DNA of 8,424 bases from the NCBI GenBank assembly GCA_031290955.1, contig JAISLJ010000057.1, forward strand, positions 1 through 8,424, in the 5' to 3' direction. Below, piece after piece: positions 5,176 through 8,424 of this stretch (the stretch's first letter is position 1; each line of letters begins with the position of its first letter). A model generated the notes under the pieces. That model worked only from the letters and a program-made list of their open reading frames with translations. It ran no database searches and had not been told where the DNA came from. A program made the translations under genes and the position numbers. Source of the stretch: Zoogloeaceae bacterium. GTDB taxonomy: Bacteria > Pseudomonadota > Gammaproteobacteria > Burkholderiales > Rhodocyclaceae.

Positions 5176-6501
5176 TCAAAGGGTGAAGCTCAGCCTATTC
5201 TGCCATAGGCTGCGGGCGTTTTTCAAACTTATCGTATCGGCATAGGCTGCTTGCCCTTCAAAAACACAACACGCGCCCTCTACCCAGACATGGCTCACAT
5301 GCTCGCGTCCGGCACAATACACCAGATGGGAGACAGGGTCAAAGCATGGCTGCAATTCCAGGGCGGAGAGGTTGATGGCAACCAGGTCGGCGCGTTTTCC
5401 TGCCTCAATGGAACCGATTTCCCGCTCCAAACCCAGCGCGCGCGCGCCGTAGAGAGTTGCCATCCGCAATGCGGTCCAGGCGGGAAGATTTTGCGCCGCG
5501 TGTGTTGCGCCCTTGGCGAGCAGACTCGCCAACCGCATTTCCGCCAGCAGGTCGAGCCGGTTGTTGCTCGCCGCGCCGTCGGTGCCCAGTCCCACGTTGA
5601 TGCCGGATTCCAGAAGACGCGCTACGGGCGCGATGCCGCTGCCCAGCTTCAGGTTGGAGGTCGGGCAATGGGCGATGCTGCAATTGGCGCGCGCCAGCAA
5701 TTCGATCTCGCTGGTATCGAGATGCACGGCGTGTACGCCGATCAGTTGTGGCCCCAAAAGGCCCAGCCGCGCCAGACGGGCCAGTGGTCGCACGCCATGC
5801 CGTTCGCGGTGGACGCGAATCTCTTCTTCGGTTTCGTGGATGTGCAGGTGGATGGGCAGTTCCAGTTGGTCGGCATAAGTGCGAATCTTCCCGAAACTCG
5901 CGTCCTGCACGGTATAGGGCGAATGCGGGGCAAGGCAGAAATGGATGCGCGGATGCTCTTTCCAGACATCACGGGCGGCCAGGCCCTTGGCGAGGTAATC
6001 CAGCGCGTCGCTGGCGTAGGGCGAGGGAAAATCGAGCGCCAGGATGCCCAGGACGGCGCGCATGCCCACTTCCACGGCGGCTTCGGCGGCGGCTTCCGGG
6101 AAGAAATACATGTCGTTGAAGCAGGTGACGCCCCCCTTCAGCATTTCGGCGCAGGCCAGCCGTGTGCCATCGCGCACAAAACGGGCCGAGACGTGCGCCT
6201 GTTCGGTCGGCCAGATGCGCTCGGACAGCCAGCTCATCAGCGGTAAATCATCCGCAATGCCGCGCATGAGACTCATGGCGGCGTGGGTATGCAGGTTGAT
6301 GAGTCCGGGAAAAAGCAGGTGCTCGGCAAGCTCGACACTTTTACACGCGCCATATTGCGCCCGTGCCTGCGCCGAAGGCAGGAGCGCGGCGATGCGCCCA
6401 TCCTTGATGGCGACCGCGTACCCTTCCAGCAGGGCAGGCGTCTCCTTCTCGACCTGGGCAATCCAGCGGGCGTGGAGGATGAGATCCGGGGTCATGCGCA
6501 T
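5176..6501 (-). CDS. mtaD: 5'-methylthioadenosine/S-adenosylhomocysteine deaminase
   Basis: This metal-dependent amidohydrolase (TRZ/ATZ type) removes the 6-amino group of methylthioadenosine, and often of SAH, giving the inosine analogue and ammonia in the cytosol. From the chosen ATG it has 441 residues. Metal ligands are recognisable: HTH at 71-73, H220 with E223 in HLHIHETEEE, H257 in GVHAVH and D308 in LGTDGAASNN. FPGLINLHTHAAMSLMRG and CPTSNLKLGSG are typical, and overall likeness to Pseudomonas PA3170 (from memory) is strong. The frame stays open to 6558, but the added 19 residues are basic and unlike the family; AGAGAG precedes the 6501 ATG, and a second ATG is at 6495. With the phosphorylase at 651-1385 and hpt it completes an MTA-to-IMP route. 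Another aminohydrolase substrate cannot be excluded from sequence alone. Confidence 0.92.
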   Translation of the reverse strand: MRMTPDLILHARWIAQVEKETPALLEGYAVAIKDGRIAALLPSAQARAQYGACKSVELAEHLLFPGLINLHTHAAMSLMRGIADDLPLMSWLSERIWPTEQAHVSARFVRDGTRLACAEMLKGGVTCFNDMYFFPEAAAEAAVEVGMRAVLGILALDFPSPYASDALDYLAKGLAARDVWKEHPRIHFCLAPHSPYTVQDASFGKIRTYADQLELPIHLHIHETEEEIRVHRERHGVRPLARLARLGLLGPQLIGVHAVHLDTSEIELLARANCSIAHCPTSNLKLGSGIAPVARLLESGINVGLGTDGAASNNRLDLLAEMRLASLLAKGATHAAQNLPAWTALRMATLYGARALGLEREIGSIEAGKRADLVAINLSALELQPCFDPVSHLVYCAGREHVSHVWVEGACCVFEGQAAYADTISLKNARSLWQNRLSFTL

Positions 6502-6690
6502 CTGCTCGCGCTCTCTTGCCGGATGCGCGCGCTTGCCGCGCTTGTCGGACGCGAACATGATCCGCGCCGTGCCTTCGGAACGATGGACGCATGCCGGGCG
6601 CTGGAAAAAGGAAACCGGGAGAGGAAGGCGTCACACACGGAAAGGCCCTCGGGGAAATCACGCATTGGGAAGGTTCCTGCCATGTTCGCC

Positions 6691-7146
6691 TCAACCGGGA
6701 AACTTGCGCCAGGCGAAGAGACGGGTGGGCTGCCATCCCAGATGCGTGTAGAAGCCGAGCGCCGGGACGTTATCGGCATCCGCCAGGAGTTGCAGGCGTC
6801 CTGCGCCACGGCTGCTTGCCCAGTCGCGGGCGGCGTCGAGCAGCCGCCGCCCCAGTCCGGCGGAACGGCAGGCAGGACGAATGACCACATCCTCGATCCA
6901 GGCCGAAGGCGCGCCACTTGCCGTGGAAATGACGAGCTGGACACTGACCATGCCCACCACGCCAGCTTCGGAATGCCGCGCCACGAGGATGACTCCGTTC
7001 TCTGGCCGCGCCAACAACATCGCTAATCCCCGCGCCTGCTTTTCGGCATCGGGCTGGAAATCCTGCTCGATGGAAAACAGGATGGACAAGAGTTCGACCA
7101 AGGCAGGAAGATCGCCCACCGAAGCAGGCGTAACGGCAATGGACAT
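6691..7146 (-). CDS. GNAT-family N-acetyltransferase, substrate unknown
   Basis: A small soluble acyl-CoA-dependent acetyltransferase of 151 residues, covering one complete GNAT fold. The acetyl-CoA pyrophosphate-binding loop is RSAGLG at 94-99 (motif A, R/QxxGxG/A), preceded by the central strand IEDVVIRP (84-91). ADNVPALGFYTHLGW (124-138) is the usual motif B, in which the Asn and Tyr shape the active site. I chose the ATG at 7146 over in-frame ATGs at 7155 and 7167, because a -10-like sequence at 7177-7182 would place transcription start at about 7170 and leave almost no leader for the longest form. It lies 189 bp upstream of mtaD on the same strand. Its substrate (amine, amino acid or protein N-terminus) cannot be told. 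Confidence 0.85.
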   Translation of the reverse strand: MSIAVTPASVGDLPALVELLSILFSIEQDFQPDAEKQARGLAMLLARPENGVILVARHSEAGVVGMVSVQLVISTASGAPSAWIEDVVIRPACRSAGLGRRLLDAARDWASSRGAGRLQLLADADNVPALGFYTHLGWQPTRLFAWRKFPG

Positions 7147-7176
7147 GACCGGCATCCGTAAGAACATGAAAGACGC

Positions 7177-7182
7177 ATTCTA
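7177..7182 (-). promoter_or_regulatory. Possible sigma-70 -10 element for the GNAT-mtaD unit
   Basis: On the minus strand GCTAGAATGCG contains TAGAAT, a good match to TATAAT, in the 97-bp gap between the hydrolase stop (7244) and the GNAT start (7146). No good -35 hexamer is seen at 16-18 bases spacing; CTGACA occurs 25 bases upstream, which is too far. If it is used, the leader before the 7146 ATG would be about 25 bases. Confidence 0.4.
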
Positions 7183-7243
7183 GCGGAGATCCGGGGCGGA
7201 TGGCGGATGTCAGGAACCAGATATCCAAGGGCAGAACAAAATA

Positions 7244-7954
7244 CTACAAAGACGCCGTTCCATTACTGGGTCCCTGCCCCCTGAGCACGATGGTTCTGAG
7301 CGTAACTTCACCCTGCATATGGAGGGCGCGCATGCCGTTTTTTTGCGCGCCCAGAACATCGGCTTGCAGATTGTCGCCGATGTGGGTGATGTGGGCGGGA
7401 GCGGTTCGGGAAAGTTCGGCCATGCGCTGGAAAATGCATGGATGCGGCTTGGCGAAACCGACCTCGTTGGAAAAGACCATGTACTCAAAAAACACGTCAA
7501 TGCCCAAATGTGCCAGTGCCCGGCGCATCAGGTCGCCATGCAGGCAGCCCGTATTGCTGATAAGGCCAATGGCGTAGCCCCGTTCCTTCAGCGCCGCGAA
7601 ATGCTGTGGCGTGTCCGGGTCAATCAGGCAGGGGGGGAAGATTTCCAGAAGCGCGGCTTGTTCTGCGTACAGTCGTTCGAGCGTCTCCGAATCAGGGGAC
7701 GGGCATCCGGCGGCCTGGGCGACCATCGTGACCCGTTCTGCGAACAGGACATCCCGTCCGCGCGCCTCGGCGATCCGGTCCGCCTGCTGATCCTGCATCC
7801 GGGCCAGCCGGTCGAAGGCCTCCGGGGAAAGCATGGAACACAGCAGGGTACGCATGCGTTCATTGCGCCGCGCCTTGAAGCCGGGATGGCTCCGGATCAG
7901 CGTGCACCACAGGTCAAAGCTGAGAAGACGGGTGTCGGGGGAAAGCATGCGCAT
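7244..7954 (-). CDS. HAD-superfamily hydrolase (subfamily IA-like)
   Basis: HAD enzymes act through an aspartyl intermediate, usually to remove phosphate. In this 236-residue form, motif I is LLSFDLWCTL with nucleophile D14, motif II LISNTG with S133, motif III GFAKPHP with K169 and motif IV HIGDNLQADVLGA (191-203) with D194 and D199. A helical cap fits between 20 and 115. The second motif I position, Asp in most HAD phosphatases, is Trp here (D-L-W), which recalls haloacid dehalogenases (D-x-Y) and some poorly characterised HADs, so phosphatase activity is not assured. I chose the ATG at 7954 (AGGGAA about 11 bases upstream); an ATG at 7948 also fits. The longer frame to 8074 runs through a tandem repeat. 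The substrate is unknown. Confidence 0.85.
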   Translation of the reverse strand: MRMLSPDTRLLSFDLWCTLIRSHPGFKARRNERMRTLLCSMLSPEAFDRLARMQDQQADRIAEARGRDVLFAERVTMVAQAAGCPSPDSETLERLYAEQAALLEIFPPCLIDPDTPQHFAALKERGYAIGLISNTGCLHGDLMRRALAHLGIDVFFEYMVFSNEVGFAKPHPCIFQRMAELSRTAPAHITHIGDNLQADVLGAQKNGMRALHMQGEVTLRTIVLRGQGPSNGTASL

Positions 7955-8020
7955 ATCCGTGGGAATTCCCTGCGATCCGCAGCCAAGGTACAGTTGCATC
8001 CCGGACAAGCCTATCAAGGG

Positions 8021-8060
8021 CGACCGAGAACGACCGAGGACGACCGAGGACGACAAAGAA
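8021..8060. repeat. Four tandem copies of a 10-bp unit
   Basis: CGACCGAGAA, CGACCGAGGA, CGACCGAGGA and CGACAAAGAA follow one another without gaps. The period is 10 bp, close to one helical turn, so the same face recurs. The array lies 67 bp upstream of the chosen hydrolase start, in the spacer after phbB. Its function is unknown; it could be a protein-binding array or simply a slippage-prone repeat. Confidence 0.8.
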
Positions 8061-8087
8061 CGGCGCGACTGCAAATCCGCCGCGCCG
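8061..8087. repeat. Short GC-rich inverted repeat
   Basis: CGGCGCG at 8061-8067 pairs with CGCGCCG at 8081-8087 around a 13-base loop, directly next to the 10-bp tandem array. There is no T-tract beside it, so an intrinsic terminator is unlikely. Confidence 0.4.
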
Positions 8088-8105
8088 CGTCATCATGGCC
8101 ATCAT

Positions 8106-8174
8106 CTCGGCCCCTTGGACGGAAAACATCCTCTCCCTTGGGGAAAGAAAAATTGCCGTCCACAGGACACCGAG
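8106..8174 (-). terminator. Nested imperfect hairpin after phbB
   Basis: Three inverted repeats share one centre: CTCGG/CCGAG (8106-8110 with 8170-8174), GGACGG/CCGTCC (8117-8122 with 8156-8161) and CTCTCCC/GGGAAAG (8131-8137 with 8141-8147, one mismatch, 3-base loop). On the minus strand the innermost stem is followed after a few bases by TTTT. It sits just after the phbB stop, where a terminator is expected, but the T-run is short and offset. It may be a weak terminator or a structured 3' end. Confidence 0.4.
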
Positions 8175-8176
8175 AC

Positions 8177-8424
8177 TTACTGGTAGTGCAGTCCGCCGTT
8201 GATGTTGAGCGTGGCGCCGGTAGTGAAGCCGGAGAGTTCGTCCGCAAGGAAGGCGACGGCAAAGCCGATTTCTTCTGGCTTGGCGAGCCGCTTCACCGGC
8301 ACGGAGTCAATGATGCCTTGCAGGATTTCCGGCTTGATCGCCGTGACCATCTTGGTGGCGACATAACCCGGCGCGATGGCGTTGACCGTCACGCCCTTGG
8401 TCGCCAGTTCCTGCGCCAGCGCCT
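8177..8424 (-). CDS. phbB: Acetoacetyl-CoA reductase, C-terminal part (cut by window end)
   Basis: PhbB reduces acetoacetyl-CoA to (R)-3-hydroxybutyryl-CoA with NADPH, the second step of polyhydroxybutyrate synthesis. Only the last 81 residues are visible; the frame is open to the window end, so the N-terminal Rossmann motif and the catalytic Ser-Tyr-Lys lie outside. The visible part reads ALAQELATKGVTVNAIAPGY, then VATKMVTAI, VPVKRLAKPEEIG, SGFTTGA and the ending NGGLHYQ. These agree with PhbB (typical ending NGGLHM) better than with FabG, which has NxxxPGFIxTDM and ends NGGMYM. FabG or a related short-chain dehydrogenase remains the alternative. A stalled hairpin-rich spacer follows its stop, and the hydrolase gene lies downstream on the same strand. 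Confidence 0.82.
   Translation of the reverse strand, partial: ALAQELATKGVTVNAIAPGYVATKMVTAIKPEILQGIIDSVPVKRLAKPEEIGFAVAFLADELSGFTTGATLNINGGLHYQ

Noticed and set aside
6502..6558. 19-residue N-terminal extension of MtaD
   Set aside because: It is a basic, low-complexity stretch without counterpart in the family, and a plausible ribosome site lies before the 6501 ATG.
5251..6751. Long plus-strand frames opposite mtaD
   Set aside because: They are antisense shadows; the minus-strand frame has complete amidohydrolase metal motifs.
8021..8060. CRISPR array
   Set aside because: The repeats are 10 bp and contiguous without spacers, and no cas genes are present.
7955..8074. N-terminal extension of the HAD hydrolase
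   Set aside because: It is Ser/Arg-rich because it translates the 10-bp tandem repeat. HAD motif I normally lies within about 20 residues of the start.
1..8424. tRNA or rRNA genes
   Set aside because: I saw no cloverleaf with a TTCGA-type arm and no rRNA signature sequence on either strand; a covariance-model scan was not possible.

Overview
This window looks like chromosome from a GC-rich betaproteobacterium. The signs are the pairing of mtaD, ompA, ubiG and galU homologues, a PhbB-type acetoacetyl-CoA reductase, Pseudomonas/beta-type purine enzymes and the style of the intergenic repeats. The genus cannot be read from the sequence. Apart from an IS remnant at the left edge, all recognisable genes lie on the minus strand, so the biological order runs from right to left.

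Layout from the left. 1-218 is the 3' end of an IS630-family element. 219-650 has no credible gene; it is a mosaic of palindromic, REP-like intergenic repeats. 651-4277 holds a tight five-gene minus-strand unit: ubiG, galU, hpt, an uncharacterised SAM methyltransferase and an S-methyl-5'-thioinosine phosphorylase. The junctions within it are 7 bp, an ATGA overlap, a GTGA overlap and 19 bp. A strong intrinsic terminator at 4349-4381 separates this unit from the upstream unit: a GNAT acetyltransferase, a 5'-methylthioadenosine deaminase (mtaD) and ompA, probably starting from a -10-like site at 7177-7182. Further right are a HAD-superfamily hydrolase, a spacer with a 10-bp tandem repeat and an imperfect nested hairpin, and the 3' end of phbB cut by the window edge.

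The clearest theme is methylthioadenosine and purine salvage. MtaD would deaminate methylthioadenosine (MTA) to methylthioinosine, the phosphorylase would cleave that to hypoxanthine plus methylthioribose-1-phosphate, and Hpt would convert hypoxanthine to IMP. All three enzymes of this indirect MTA-to-IMP route lie within 5.9 kb, interleaved with two SAM-dependent methyltransferases. The individual enzymes are known from Pseudomonas; the clustering and the orphan methyltransferase between hpt and the phosphorylase are the parts worth following. I see no convincing wholly new system, CRISPR array, tRNA or rRNA. Several start codons were moved inward from the longest reading frame, and the reasons are given in each entry.
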